The translations under genes and the position numbers were made by a program. A model generated the notes under the pieces. That model saw only the letters and a program-made list of their open reading frames with translations, was not told the origin of the DNA and searched no databases. A DNA stretch of 64,000 bases from an uncultured Desulfobacteraceae bacterium (GTDB lineage: Bacteria > Desulfobacterota > Desulfobacteria > Desulfobacterales > Desulfatirhabdiaceae), in NCBI GenBank assembly GCA_903953895.1, contig CAJBLH010000167.1, forward strand, positions 62,001-126,000, in the 5' to 3' direction. Shown here one piece after another: positions 30,839-40,030 of the stretch (position 1 is the stretch's first letter; each line of letters starts with the position of its first letter).

Positions 30839-32137
30839 ATGAACCCGGCCTGTTTGGGCTATTTGGGAATAACATCCGGGCTGTTTTTACTTGCACTGCC
30901 CTATGCCCTGCTTTACACAAAACTGACCGGACGCTACCGCAGCAGCATTGCACAGCGCATAGGCATATATCCCCCGCTGAATCCGCTTGTCTCCGGTTCT
31001 CCGCGAATTTGGTTTCACGCGGTCTCCATGGGAGAGGTGAATGCGGCTGTTCCCATCATCGAGGCGATTCGGGAGATGACACCCCGATGCGCCGTTATCC
31101 TTTCCACCGCGACGGAACATGGTCAGGAGCTGGCTAAAAACCGGCTCCCAGACGATGTTACCTGCATTTACGCGCCCGTTGATTTTTTTCTTTCCGCAGC
31201 TTTTGCCCTGAGGCGGATCAAACCCGACCTGCTGGTCTGTCTTGAAACGGAATTGTGGCCGAACTGGTTGATGATCGCTCACCAAATGGGAATAAAAACT
31301 GCCATCGTCAACGGCCGGATTTCGGAAAGGTCCGGCAAACGGTATATGAAGATCCGTCCGCTGATGCGGGAAGTGCTGAAAAGTATGAACATATTCAGCA
31401 TGATTCAGCAGAGCGATGCCCAAAGGATTCAAGATATCGGCGCACCGCCGGAGAAAATTCAGGTCAACGGCAACGCAAAATACGATCTCTTGATTCGCCA
31501 GTCTGATAGCCGGATTCAGCCGGTAATCCGGCGAATGTTCGGAATCAATGGAAATGAGCCGGTTTTTCTGGCGGGAAGTACGCGGCATTCTGAAGAAGAA
31601 ATCATTCTGGATGCGTATCGAAACGTAATTCGCAGCGCCCCGGACACCCTGTTGATTATCGCCCCCCGGCATGTCGAGCGATCCCGGCATATTGAAAAAT
31701 TTATCACAGAGAGGGGACTGACCTGTCAATTGCGGACCCGTCTTGAAAATAACGGCGCCAACAGAACGGCGCCTGTTATTATTATAGATACCATGGGAGA
31801 ACTCCAGGCCGCATACAGCATTGCAACGGTTGTTTTTTGCGGCGGCAGCCTGGCCCCGCTCGGCGGCCAGAACATTCTAGAGCCGGCGGTGTGGGCAAAA
31901 CCCGTATTGTACGGCCCATATATGGAAGATTTTCTGGATGCCAGAAACCTGCTGGAAAGTACGGGCGGCGGCATCGCAGTCAAAGATGGACACGACCTTG
32001 CCGAAAAAGTCCTGTTTTTTATCACCCGGCCGGATCAAGCCGAAAAAACCGGGAATGCGGCGCGAAAAGCCGTCGAGATGAATCAGGGCGCTGCCCGAAA
32101 GCATGCTGAAGCCATCTACCATCTGTTACGCGGCTAA
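30839..32137 (+). CDS. waaA: 3-deoxy-D-manno-octulosonic acid (Kdo) transferase
   Basis: Adds Kdo to lipid IV-A at the inner face of the cytoplasmic membrane. About 432 residues with an N-terminal membrane anchor (GITSGLFLLALPYALLY), the GT-B GT30 features WFHAVSMGEVNAA (with the catalytic Glu) and LETELWPNWL, and the donor-site segment GGSLAPLGGQNILEPA. The open frame starts at GTG 30788 inside the preceding gene; I use ATG 30839, which gives the usual N-terminus. Its last 4 bases overlap the convergent phosphofructokinase gene. Finding kdsD just beyond supports a local LPS-core theme. Confidence 0.93.
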   Translation: MNPACLGYLGITSGLFLLALPYALLYTKLTGRYRSSIAQRIGIYPPLNPLVSGSPRIWFHAVSMGEVNAAVPIIEAIREMTPRCAVILSTATEHGQELAKNRLPDDVTCIYAPVDFFLSAAFALRRIKPDLLVCLETELWPNWLMIAHQMGIKTAIVNGRISERSGKRYMKIRPLMREVLKSMNIFSMIQQSDAQRIQDIGAPPEKIQVNGNAKYDLLIRQSDSRIQPVIRRMFGINGNEPVFLAGSTRHSEEEIILDAYRNVIRSAPDTLLIIAPRHVERSRHIEKFITERGLTCQLRTRLENNGANRTAPVIIIDTMGELQAAYSIATVVFCGGSLAPLGGQNILEPAVWAKPVLYGPYMEDFLDARNLLESTGGGIAVKDGHDLAEKVLFFITRPDQAEKTGNAARKAVEMNQGAARKHAEAIYHLLRG

Positions 32138-33447
32138 TTGAGCATCGTTCCCTGCCCTGTCGACTCCAGAACACTTCGCCATAATTTTCCATTTGTGTCC
32201 ACCTGTTTCCGTTTACCGGCCGAGGCGCTCATGGGGATATGAACAAAATGGTTGTTCCAGTGACCGATCATCAGCCGGGTCTTCCCCGCCATTCCCGCAT
32301 GCACGGCATCCCGGCCCAGAACGCTGCAGAAGGCATGGTCGTTCGCATTGGCCGGAAGGCTGCGGATGATGTAGCTGGGGTCGATGTATTTAAGCGAAAC
32401 TTCCACATCTTTTGCCTTGAAATACGATTGTATCGCCTCTTTCAAAAACAATCCGATATCGTTCAGTTTGACATTTCCGGATTGATCCCGGTCCGGGTTA
32501 TCGACAGTAAAATATTTCTGTCCGGCGCCTTCCGCCACGACAATTACCGCGTGTTTCCGTTCATGCAGGCGTTTTTCCAGGGCTGCCAGAAAGCCCTTCG
32601 GTCCTCCCAGATCGAAATCCACTTCCGGAATCAACACAAAATTGACATCCTGCTGGGCCAGCACGACGGTAGAAGCGATGAATCCGGAATATCGACCCAT
32701 CAATTTGATCAACCCGATGCCGTTCGGATATCCTTCAGCCTCGCTGTGAGCCGCTTTGATGGCCAGGGTGGCGATATCCACGGCCGTGTCGAACCCAAAA
32801 GAACGCGACACCAGAAAAATATCATTATCTATGGTTTTGGGTATGCCCACGACACAGATTTTAAGGCCTCTGTCAGTGATACAATCGGCAATTTTCGTCG
32901 CAGCCTTCAAGGTGCCATCTCCGCCGATCATAAACAGCACACCGATATTCATGCGATCGAGACAGTCCACAATCTCATCGATGGGCTGCGGACCCCGGGA
33001 TGATCCCAGGATCGATCCGCCGCGCTCCAGAATTCCGGAAACATCCGCCGGGGTCAGTTGAAAAACGTCATGGCCATATTTGGGAATAAACCCCTGAAGC
33101 CCATACCGAACGCCGTAAACATTGGTAACGCCGTATGCATAGAAAAGCCCCAGGACAATGGATCGGATGATGTCGTTCAGTCCGGGACACAGCCCCCCGC
33201 AGGTGACCAGCGCACAGCGGACCTTGCTGGGATCGAAATAAATCTTTTCCCGGGGGCCCGCCATTTCAAAGGCTGGAACGTGACTTCCTTCCTGAAACAA
33301 GGTTTTCATGCGATCGAGATTGACATCGATCATCACCTGATCGGCATCTGAAATAAAAACATTTGTCTCTTCCCGGCTTTTAATCGGGGAGGCGATTTTC
33401 CGCTCCCCCAGAACCGGTATGACGGTATCTATACATTCAATATCCAT
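32134..33447 (-). CDS. pfkA: 6-phosphofructokinase, long (plant/trypanosome-like) clade
   Basis: A 437-residue cytoplasmic phosphofructokinase with an N-terminal extension of about 75 residues. GGLCPGLNDIIRS (84-96), GGDGTLKAATK (175-185) and GIPKTIDNDI (201-210) are the phosphoryl-donor and catalytic motifs. Gly in GGDGT indicates ATP as donor, whereas Lys in PKTIDND is the residue seen in PPi-dependent enzymes. This Gly/Lys combination is typical of the ATP-dependent clade found in trypanosomes, plants and some spirochaetes and deltaproteobacteria. PPi use cannot be excluded from sequence. The start has GGGAGGAAT directly upstream. Confidence 0.9.
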   Translation of the reverse strand: MDIECIDTVIPVLGERKIASPIKSREETNVFISDADQVMIDVNLDRMKTLFQEGSHVPAFEMAGPREKIYFDPSKVRCALVTCGGLCPGLNDIIRSIVLGLFYAYGVTNVYGVRYGLQGFIPKYGHDVFQLTPADVSGILERGGSILGSSRGPQPIDEIVDCLDRMNIGVLFMIGGDGTLKAATKIADCITDRGLKICVVGIPKTIDNDIFLVSRSFGFDTAVDIATLAIKAAHSEAEGYPNGIGLIKLMGRYSGFIASTVVLAQQDVNFVLIPEVDFDLGGPKGFLAALEKRLHERKHAVIVVAEGAGQKYFTVDNPDRDQSGNVKLNDIGLFLKEAIQSYFKAKDVEVSLKYIDPSYIIRSLPANANDHAFCSVLGRDAVHAGMAGKTRLMIGHWNNHFVHIPMSASAGKRKQVDTNGKLWRSVLESTGQGTMLN

Positions 33448-33494
33448 ATTCCTCCCGAAAAATCATAGCGCACATAAATGCCGTCGACCAGTCG

Positions 33495-34475
33495 TCAATG
33501 GCCGTTGAATTTAAATTCACCCTTGCCCAGAATATCATGAAGATGAAGAATGCCTGTAATCTTATTTTGCCAATTGACAATCGGCAGTACGGTAATCTGG
33601 TGTTTTTCCATGATATTCAGAGCGTCATAGGCCAGAGAATCCATAATCAGCGTCCGGGGGTGAGGGGTCATGACTTCATCGACCGACACCCCATACACCG
33701 GCCGTCTTCCGGCAATCAGCCTGCGGATATCGCCATCGGTGATAATTCCGGCCAGCGTCATATCCGGATATGCAACAAGGGTTGCCCCGATTTCCAGCCG
33801 GTTGATTTCCTTTACCGCGGTATCCATGGTGGCGCCGGCAAAAACCAGGGGGATCTGAGATTCTTTCAACATGATATCCTGAACCCGACTGGCCAGGCGC
33901 TGCCCCAGATTTCCACCGGGGTGAATCCGCCTGAAATCGGAAGAATTGAAATGGTTGCGGTTGATCAGCACCACGGCCAGGGCGTCTCCCATTGCCAGAA
34001 GTGCTGTGGTGCTGGCGGTCGGCGCAAGACCCAGCGGGCAGGCTTCTCTTTCAACGCTGACATCGATCACGATATCGCTGTGCTGGGCCAGGGTAGAATG
34101 AAGATTCCCTGTGAATGCGATCACTCGGCACCCGATTTTTCGGATGCTGGGCACCAGCATGTTGAGTTCATCGGTTTCTCCGCTGTTAGAAAGGGCCAGA
34201 AAGACATCGTCCGGGCTGACCATCCCCAAATCTCCATGCATGGCCTCGACCGGATGCAAAAATAAAGAACGGGTTCCCGTGCTGTTCAACGTCGCAACGA
34301 TTTTCCTGCCGACAATCCCGGACTTTCCAATTCCGCTGACAATCAGCCTGCCGGTAGCGCTGCAGATGAGATCGACCATTTCTTCAAAATGGCGATCGAC
34401 CCGGTTCATGAGCTGTAAGATACCTTCAGCCTCAATTTTCAGAACTTCCACGGCCTGTTCAATACTTGACGTCAT
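33495..34475 (-). CDS. kdsD: D-arabinose 5-phosphate isomerase
   Basis: Converts ribulose 5-phosphate to arabinose 5-phosphate, the first step of Kdo synthesis. 326 residues: a SIS domain (1-190) with VSGIGKSGIVGRKI, HPVEAMHGDLGMV and LSNSGETDE, then two CBS domains (about 205-326). The start is ATG 34475 with AAGGAA. It lies on the minus strand 47 bases upstream of the phosphofructokinase gene, so the two are likely co-transcribed, and it is functionally linked to waaA on the opposite strand. Confidence 0.95.
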   Translation of the reverse strand: MTSSIEQAVEVLKIEAEGILQLMNRVDRHFEEMVDLICSATGRLIVSGIGKSGIVGRKIVATLNSTGTRSLFLHPVEAMHGDLGMVSPDDVFLALSNSGETDELNMLVPSIRKIGCRVIAFTGNLHSTLAQHSDIVIDVSVEREACPLGLAPTASTTALLAMGDALAVVLINRNHFNSSDFRRIHPGGNLGQRLASRVQDIMLKESQIPLVFAGATMDTAVKEINRLEIGATLVAYPDMTLAGIITDGDIRRLIAGRRPVYGVSVDEVMTPHPRTLIMDSLAYDALNIMEKHQITVLPIVNWQNKITGILHLHDILGKGEFKFNGH

Positions 34476-34689
34476 TCAACAATTCCTTATTACAGGGATA
34501 TAAACCGTCTGTTTCAATGTTCCCCTGATGTTTTTTCGCCAGCAGCGGCATTATCTCTGCATCATAGTATGAAATGAAATTCAAGATCAAGGTGAATTTC
34601 AGATAGCATCGGGGTATTCAACTCACGGATCAGGGACCGTCACAGCGAAAACCGCATGGCTTGAACATATCGGAAGTTCAGGGAATTTA

Positions 34690-34718
34690 TTGACAAATAT
34701 GAACATGAAAAATATAGT
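34690..34718 (+). promoter_or_regulatory. Predicted promoter of ppiD
   Basis: TTGACA (34690-34695), 17-base spacer, TATAGT (34713-34718). Transcription from it would carry the whole inverted-repeat element at 34767-34872 in the 5' leader before ATG 34945. Confidence 0.65.
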
Positions 34719-34766
34719 GCTGCATTTAAGATTCAGAATGATGTGTTGATTATGGTAACCATTTTT

Positions 34767-34872
34767 ATAGCTTTCAAGATAAAGATTTTGGGTGCGTTAT
34801 ACGGTCGGGGATGGCTGAAAAAGGTCTATCCGCGCACTGCTGCTTGCCCGAAGCAATTATTTTGAAAGCTAT
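34767..34872 (+). repeat. MITE-like inverted-repeat element, copy A
   Basis: 106 bases bounded by perfect 11-base terminal inverted repeats, ATAGCTTTCAA and TTGAAAGCTAT. The first 47 bases match copy B (47535-47643, opposite strand) at about 42 positions, including GATAAAGATTTTGGG and CGGTCGGGGATG; the second half is more diverged but ends in the same TGAAAGC. It has no coding capacity, so it would be a non-autonomous element. Because it is in a 5' leader it can fold as one long RNA hairpin. Confidence 0.72.
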
Positions 34873-34944
34873 CAGGATGCTGTACCGCTTTGTAAAAATG
34901 ATGATATTCTATTGAATTATCATAAGATCGAGTGAGGGAACATA

Positions 34945-36831
34945 ATGCTCAATTTAATGCGAAAAAATGCAGGAACCTGGTTGATCAAAATTCTTTTAGG
35001 CGCAATCGTTCTGGTATTTGTCTTCTGGGGAGTCGGCAGTTTTCAGGACCGGGAAGTCGGACGGGTTGCAATGGTCAACGGAGACCCGATCATGATTGAA
35101 GAGTACAACGATGCCTATAATCGCCTTCTGGAACAAATCAAACAGCGATACGGCAATCGCCTGAACGATGAGATGCTGAAGATGCTTCAGGTCAAAAAAC
35201 AGACCATGGATCAACTCATCGAAAAAAGGCTGTTGCTGTCAGAAGCAAAACGCCTGAATTTTTATGTCAGCGACGAAGAACTGGCCGCCACGATCCGAGC
35301 CATTCCGGCTTTTCAAGATAATGGCAGCTTCGACAGCCGCAGATATCATGCGGTATTGGCTCAGAACCGGATGACGTCTGATTCCTTTGAAGCCAAACAG
35401 CGCGAGTTCGTATTGATGGACAAGATCAGATCGTTTATTTCAGACAGCGTCAAGGTTTCCGATTCCGAGGTGGAAGACTCCTATCAGTGGAAAAATTCGC
35501 AGCTCAAAATAGACTATGTGCTGTATGATCCATCTCTGATCACCGGCATTCGCCTTTCTGAAGAGGATGCACAATCCTACTTCGCGACCCATCAGAACAG
35601 CTATAAGACTGAGTCCAAACGGAAAGCGACTTATCTGCAATTTACCCCGGAAATGTATCTACCCAAAGTATCCGTGCCGGATGCCGAGATCAAAGAATAT
35701 TTTGAATCCAATCCCGGTGAATTCGACACGCCAAAAACCGTTGAGGCCAGCCACGTTCTGATAAAAGTCGACCAGAATGCCGACGCCGAGCTCGTTGAGA
35801 AAGCCAAAGAAAAAGCTTTGCAGGTTTTTAAATTGGCAAAGGAAGGAAAGAATTTCGCAGAACTGGCAAAACAATATTCCGATGATCCCGGCGGCAAAAA
35901 CGGCGGGAGTCTCGGCGCATTCAAACGGGATGCCATGGTTGAGCCTTTTGGTGAAAAAGCTTTTTCCATGACTCCCGGAGAAATCAGTGATCCGGTCAGA
36001 ACCCAGTTTGGGTGGCACATCATCAAGCTTGAAAAGATCAATGATGCCACAACCCTTACCCTTGAGCAGGCCGGCCCCAAAATCATCAGGAAGCTCAGCG
36101 ATGAAAAGGCCAAAAACCAGGCCTACGAAGATGCTTTCGCAGCCTACAATGCTGCATTGAATGCCGAAACACTTTCCAAGGTTGCCGAAACGGTGAAGCA
36201 ACCGCTGCTGACGACTGAACCCTTTGGCCGCACAGGCCCGGTTGGAGTCAAAAATCCAGCCCAGTTCGCCTCGACCGCTTTTGAACTGGCTCCCGATGCC
36301 ATCAGCGATCTCATCGATTCCCAAGGCAGCTACTACATACTTCAGGTTGTTGAAGACATCCCTGAGAATATCCCCGAATTCGCTCAGATTGCAGAAAAGG
36401 TTCGGGCGGATCTAACCAGGGAAAAGCAGGATGATCAGGCATTAAAGAATGCCAAGCAGTGTTTGTCCGATCTGAAAAGTGGCAAACTGTTGAAAGAATT
36501 TCAAGGAAAAAAAGACATCAAAACCGGAACAACCGATTTTTTCAAGCGCAGCGACCGTATTCCGGAAATCGGCTTTGAGCGCGAAATGTCATCCATTGCC
36601 TTTGGCCTGTCACCGGAAAAGAAATACCCCGATGAACCAGTTAAAGGTCAGAAAGGGTATTACGTCATCGTATTCGGAGAAAGAAAAGCGGCTGATCCTG
36701 CTGGATTGGCAACTGAAAAAGACCAGATATCCGAAATGCTTACGACGCAGAAGCAGCGCCGAACCTTTGAAGACCTGTTGTCTTCTCTTCGAAACACCGG
36801 CAAAATTGTTGTAGAAAATGCGTATCTGTAA
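34945..36831 (+). CDS. ppiD: PpiD/SurA-type periplasmic peptidyl-prolyl isomerase and chaperone
   Basis: A 628-residue membrane-anchored chaperone: a single N-terminal helix (WLIKILLGAIVLVFVFWGVGSF, split here as LLGAIVLVFVFWGVG, about 14-33) and a large periplasmic part. SurA-N-like helices cover about 40-200. A parvulin PPIase domain lies near 265-360 (ASHVLIKVD, DDPGGKNGGSLGAFKRDAMV, TQFGWHIIKLE). A second, degenerate parvulin-like segment follows at about 400-560. It assists folding of exported and outer-membrane proteins near the Sec translocon. GAGGG lies before ATG 34945. Confidence 0.92.
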   Translation: MLNLMRKNAGTWLIKILLGAIVLVFVFWGVGSFQDREVGRVAMVNGDPIMIEEYNDAYNRLLEQIKQRYGNRLNDEMLKMLQVKKQTMDQLIEKRLLLSEAKRLNFYVSDEELAATIRAIPAFQDNGSFDSRRYHAVLAQNRMTSDSFEAKQREFVLMDKIRSFISDSVKVSDSEVEDSYQWKNSQLKIDYVLYDPSLITGIRLSEEDAQSYFATHQNSYKTESKRKATYLQFTPEMYLPKVSVPDAEIKEYFESNPGEFDTPKTVEASHVLIKVDQNADAELVEKAKEKALQVFKLAKEGKNFAELAKQYSDDPGGKNGGSLGAFKRDAMVEPFGEKAFSMTPGEISDPVRTQFGWHIIKLEKINDATTLTLEQAGPKIIRKLSDEKAKNQAYEDAFAAYNAALNAETLSKVAETVKQPLLTTEPFGRTGPVGVKNPAQFASTAFELAPDAISDLIDSQGSYYILQVVEDIPENIPEFAQIAEKVRADLTREKQDDQALKNAKQCLSDLKSGKLLKEFQGKKDIKTGTTDFFKRSDRIPEIGFEREMSSIAFGLSPEKKYPDEPVKGQKGYYVIVFGERKAADPAGLATEKDQISEMLTTQKQRRTFEDLLSSLRNTGKIVVENAYL

Positions 36832-36838
36832 TCCATCG

Positions 36839-36884
36839 CAGCGGGTGAAAAATGAGGGAACGATATTGCGATTTTCACCCGCTG
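36839..36884 (+). promoter_or_regulatory. Hairpin between ppiD and the zinc-ribbon gene
   Basis: CAGCGGGTGAAAA (36839-36851) pairs perfectly with TTTTCACCCGCTG (36872-36884) around a 20-base loop. It lies just after the ppiD stop. No T run follows, so it may protect the ppiD mRNA 3' end or act as a weak terminator. Confidence 0.55.
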
Positions 36885-36906
36885 ATCACTGGAAGGACAC
36901 CACATC

Positions 36907-37140
36907 ATGCAGGCTCGACAGGACAAAACAACTTCGTCGTTTACTTCTAAGAAATGCCCGTATTGTGAAAACCATATGGCAGTTGATGACCGGTTTTGTT
37001 TTTCCTGTAACAGAAGGGTCGGAAAACTGAATAAAGCCACCGGCATGGCCAAGCATCCCGTTGCATGGATTTCTTACATCATCTGTTTTCTGTCTTGGTC
37101 ATTTCTTGTTTTTTATCTATGGTGGGCTTTTTTCAGGTAA
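36907..37140 (+). CDS. Small zinc-ribbon membrane protein, 77 aa
   Basis: An N-terminal zinc ribbon (KKCPYCENHM and RFCFSCNRRVG, two CxxC pairs) is followed by one C-terminal transmembrane helix (about residues 53-75, many W, F, L). The ATG at 36907 has GGAAGGACACC upstream. It faces the CheY-like gene tail to tail with 14 bases between them. Function is not known to me. Confidence 0.72.
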   Translation: MQARQDKTTSSFTSKKCPYCENHMAVDDRFCFSCNRRVGKLNKATGMAKHPVAWISYIICFLSWSFLVFYLWWAFFR

Positions 37141-37154
37141 CGCGACAGACGCCT

Positions 37155-37505
37155 TCATCCAATTGTTTTTTTTACAATCCCCAGAAGCTTGTCCGGATCA
37201 AAGGGCTTCTTGATAAATGCCACGGCATTTCTCACCGCGTGATCGCCCGATAGTCCGCTGATGACGATGACGGGTATTTTTTTTAGATTTTTTTCTTTGG
37301 AAAGATTACGGTAAAACCGAGATCCCCACTCCTGAGGCATTTCCAGATCCAATGTGATCAAGTCCGGACATGCTGATTTTACCGCTTCCAGAGCCTCAAC
37401 CCCGTCGGACGCCGTACATGTGTCGTATCCATTGTCCGAAAACAATGTTACCAAGTATTTCACGATGATGGGATCATCATCAATGATCAAGATTTTTTTC
37501 GCCAT
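37155..37505 (-). CDS. Stand-alone response regulator receiver (CheY-like)
   Basis: 116 residues forming a single receiver domain: ILIIDDDP (acidic pocket), phospho-acceptor Asp in LITLDLEMP (about 53), VIVISGLSG and the conserved Lys in FIKKPFD. There is no output domain. It lies 12 bases after the cytochrome c3 gene on the same strand behind GGGGGAG, so it belongs to the tmc transcript. A receiver gene next to tmc also occurs in Desulfovibrio, as far as I recall. No partner histidine kinase is nearby. Confidence 0.92.
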   Translation of the reverse strand: MAKKILIIDDDPIIVKYLVTLFSDNGYDTCTASDGVEALEAVKSACPDLITLDLEMPQEWGSRFYRNLSKEKNLKKIPVIVISGLSGDHAVRNAVAFIKKPFDPDKLLGIVKKTIG

Positions 37506-37517
37506 TGTCTCCCCCGA

Positions 37518-37907
37518 TTACCTGTCTTCTTTTGGATGACACTCCCCGCACATCACCGGCCCCTTACCGGATTTCTCATGACATCCCCTGCAGTTCAAAT
37601 GGAAAGCTTTTCTCAGAGAGGGAGTTTCCCCGGAATCCGCAAGGCCATGACAGTCTGAACATCGCTTGTCCTCTGAAGATTCATGTTCCAGCTTTTTCCC
37701 ATCCTTCATCACATGATGGCATTCATTGCAAACGTCTATTTTAGCTCTCTCATTGTGTGATTCATGCCGGAACACAGCCCGGGTCCGTTCGGGTTTTTCA
37801 AATACACGATTATCAACTGCCGTCATGTTATCTTGTGCGCAGGCAGCAGCCGATATGCACACGGAAGCCAGTACCGAAATAAGCAGGGATAGGGCTTGTT
37901 TTTTCAT
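37518..37907 (-). CDS. tmcA: Tetrahaem cytochrome c3 (type II, TmcA)
   Basis: A periplasmic cytochrome of 129 residues with a signal peptide (cleavage after SAAACA, about residue 24). The four haem sites are CNECH, CSDCH, CRGCH and CGECH, with additional His ([19 protein letters not shown]) as distal ligands. It is the last cytochrome gene after tmcD-C-B on the same strand, so it is the TmcA subunit, which takes electrons from periplasmic type I cytochrome c3 and passes them to the membrane complex. AAGGAG precedes the ATG. Confidence 0.9.
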   Translation of the reverse strand: MKKQALSLLISVLASVCISAAACAQDNMTAVDNRVFEKPERTRAVFRHESHNERAKIDVCNECHHVMKDGKKLEHESSEDKRCSDCHGLADSGETPSLRKAFHLNCRGCHEKSGKGPVMCGECHPKEDR

Positions 37908-37986
37908 CTTCTGATTTCTCCTTTCACCTAAGGGTTCAGCCCCATCCCGATTGAAAAGGAAGTAAGAGCGGCGCCCTTCTGCTGCT

Positions 37987-39318
37987 TTACGGTTTTTTCA
38001 TGACTTGATACAGGATATCTCCGATGAATTTGATATTCATTTCCAGACCATAATAGTGGTTGATGTCCTCGAGCCCACTATGGCAATTATGACAAGGGGC
38101 GATCAGGGTTCTTGCCCCCCTGGCTTTAACGGCGAAGAGCTGTTCCGCCTTGATGCGATTGCCATCGATCCGCACCATTTTATAGGGAGGCCCGCAGTTG
38201 ATCACCCCGCCGCCGGCACAGCAGCAGTAATTGTGTTCACGGTTCGGGTGCATTTCAATCAGGGTGTCACACATCGCGTTTACCACGTACCTGGCCTTTT
38301 CATGAAGCCCCCGGCCCCTGACGACATTACAGGGATCATGGAAAGTAACTGGTTCTGCATATTTCTGGGCAATCCTGATCCGGCCTTCCCGGATCATGTC
38401 ATAATAAAATTCAATGGCATGAAACACGGGTATCGGCGGCATTTTCCACCCCAGCCACCGGTTACCCATGTCGTAAACCGATCGGAAGGCATGACCGCAT
38501 TCGCCCATTACGATTTTTTTCACTTTCAGCCGGCCTGCAGTTTCAAAATGTACCCGCTTGATTCGGCCCATCAGTTCATTGTCGCCAGTAAACATGGCCA
38601 TGTCGCTGTTATCCCAGCCGGGAGTGGCGGGCATGGTCCAGTTGACGCCGGCGACATTCATGATGACGGCAGCCTGATAAATGAGCTGAGCCTGAAACTT
38701 GGGCTCCGGCCCGATCACCGAATACATGATATCCGCCCCCTCTTTTTCCAGCGGAATGCGAAGATGCGGGATCTCGCTTCTGGCTTCATCCTCCTGCCAC
38801 TGCAGCGTATCCGGCCATTCATCCTCCTTGATCCACATCTGGTTCATATTGACGGAATGACTGTGCGCTGTCGCCTGAATATACTGGGGCGTCAGCCCCA
38901 GAAGGTGGGTGATACGCCTGACAACACTCATCAGATAGGCCACATCGATGCCAAAAGGGCAGTACATGGCGCATCGCTTGCACATATTGCACTGGGTGGC
39001 CGCAATGACAACCGCCTGTCTCATGAACGCCTTATCGACCCTGCCTTTTTTACGGATCATTTCCCACAGGGTCTGCTTGACCTTACCGGCAGGAGAATAG
39101 CGGGGATCCTTGTCATAAGACAGGTAATAATGACAGCCTTCCGAGCACAGCCCACAGTGAATGCAGGTTTCCACATAGACCTTGAGGCGGGCCCCGGTTT
39201 CACCATTCAGCACCCGGAGAATGGTATTTTCGATGCGATCCTCCGTAAGCCTCGCCAGCCCCGCGTCGATGCCTTCATCCGGAATGATTTCAGCAACTTT
39301 TTTTACCGGTTCGTTCAT
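37987..39318 (-). CDS. tmcB: TmcB, HdrD-like iron-sulfur protein with CCG domains
   Basis: A cytoplasmic-side subunit of 443 residues. Two [4Fe-4S] motifs stand near the N-terminus ([16 protein letters not shown] at about 52 and [16 protein letters not shown] at about 111). Two HdrD-like CCG regions follow; the second is canonical ([29 protein letters not shown]) and the first is reduced ([11 protein letters not shown]). By analogy with DsrK and HdrD it should handle a thiol/disulfide couple such as DsrC-trisulfide or a related cytoplasmic partner. It lies between tmcC and tmcA. Confidence 0.9.
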   Translation of the reverse strand: MNEPVKKVAEIIPDEGIDAGLARLTEDRIENTILRVLNGETGARLKVYVETCIHCGLCSEGCHYYLSYDKDPRYSPAGKVKQTLWEMIRKKGRVDKAFMRQAVVIAATQCNMCKRCAMYCPFGIDVAYLMSVVRRITHLLGLTPQYIQATAHSHSVNMNQMWIKEDEWPDTLQWQEDEARSEIPHLRIPLEKEGADIMYSVIGPEPKFQAQLIYQAAVIMNVAGVNWTMPATPGWDNSDMAMFTGDNELMGRIKRVHFETAGRLKVKKIVMGECGHAFRSVYDMGNRWLGWKMPPIPVFHAIEFYYDMIREGRIRIAQKYAEPVTFHDPCNVVRGRGLHEKARYVVNAMCDTLIEMHPNREHNYCCCAGGGVINCGPPYKMVRIDGNRIKAEQLFAVKARGARTLIAPCHNCHSGLEDINHYYGLEMNIKFIGDILYQVMKKP

Positions 39319-39354
39319 GTTCGGAAAATCTCACTTTCTTTCAAATCGCTCAGA

Positions 39355-40014
39355 TCACCAGTCCCTTGCATGCCGTACATTTCCGAATTCCGAACCCATA
39401 TAGGCACGGGTAAACGGCCAAAACAGCATGTGGCTCAGTCGGGTAAACGGAACCGCCATCAGCAGAATTTCACCTGACAGGATGTGAAGAATCATAAAAA
39501 ATGGATAATCGATCCATTGGTGATAGGCGATTAAGCCGGTGACAAACGGCGCGGCAACCATCCCCAGGAGTGCGTAGTCCGAGGCGAATGTCAGATACCG
39601 GACTTCCGGCAGTTTTATCCGGCGGCCCCAGAAAAAAAAACAGCAGCCGATCACGGCAAGAGTCATGATATCGGACAACTGATCCGGAAGACTCCATAGC
39701 CGGATATTCCAGCGCTCCTCCCAGAGTACGGCATGAGACAGAAGAAAAACTGGCGTCACCAACAAACAGATATGAAACGTAAACGTCACCAGGGTCATGA
39801 TCGGTTGCTGCTGCATGTTGACCGCTGCAAAAGGGATGATCCAGTGAAAAATGGATCGCAGGCTGTATTTCCAGCTCATGAACGAAAATATGAATTTTTC
39901 TTTCCGATATACGAGAACAAACATCTGAACCAGACGGTACAGGCTGCCGATGACAAAAACCGTAAAAGCCAGCCTCGCCAGGGGACCGCTCACGAATTGA
40001 TAGATATCGTGCAT
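39355..40014 (-). CDS. tmcC: TmcC, cytochrome b membrane subunit (NarI/DsrM-like)
   Basis: 219 residues with about five transmembrane helices. Conserved His residues in the helices (SIFHWIIPF, FTFHICLLV, LLSHAVLW, MILHILSGE) would bind two haems b, as in NarI and DsrM. The open frame extends upstream over the tmcD end, but ATG 40014 with AAAGGAGAAAAA before it is clearly the start, 17 bases after tmcD. It would carry electrons between periplasmic TmcA and cytoplasmic TmcB through the quinone or haem path. Confidence 0.9.
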   Translation of the reverse strand: MHDIYQFVSGPLARLAFTVFVIGSLYRLVQMFVLVYRKEKFIFSFMSWKYSLRSIFHWIIPFAAVNMQQQPIMTLVTFTFHICLLVTPVFLLSHAVLWEERWNIRLWSLPDQLSDIMTLAVIGCCFFFWGRRIKLPEVRYLTFASDYALLGMVAAPFVTGLIAYHQWIDYPFFMILHILSGEILLMAVPFTRLSHMLFWPFTRAYMGSEFGNVRHARDW

Positions 40015-40030
40015 GGTTTTTCTCCTTTTA

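Larger units (their letters stand above)
34476..34944. other. Divergent intergenic region with promoter and repeat
   Basis: 469 bases between kdsD and the PpiD gene. It contains the predicted plus-strand promoter (34690-34718) and one full copy of the inverted-repeat element (34767-34872). No gene is supported on either strand. Confidence 0.6.

Noticed and set aside
34796-34860. Integron attC-like site (GCGTTA with stem-loop)
   Set aside because: The paired L and R boxes of attC sites are not present, and the similarity to copy B extends over flanking sequence as in a MITE.
38005-39477. 490-codon plus-strand open frame opposite tmcB
   Set aside because: The minus-strand frame encodes TmcB with intact iron-sulfur and CCG motifs; the plus frame has no motif and spans the gene boundary.
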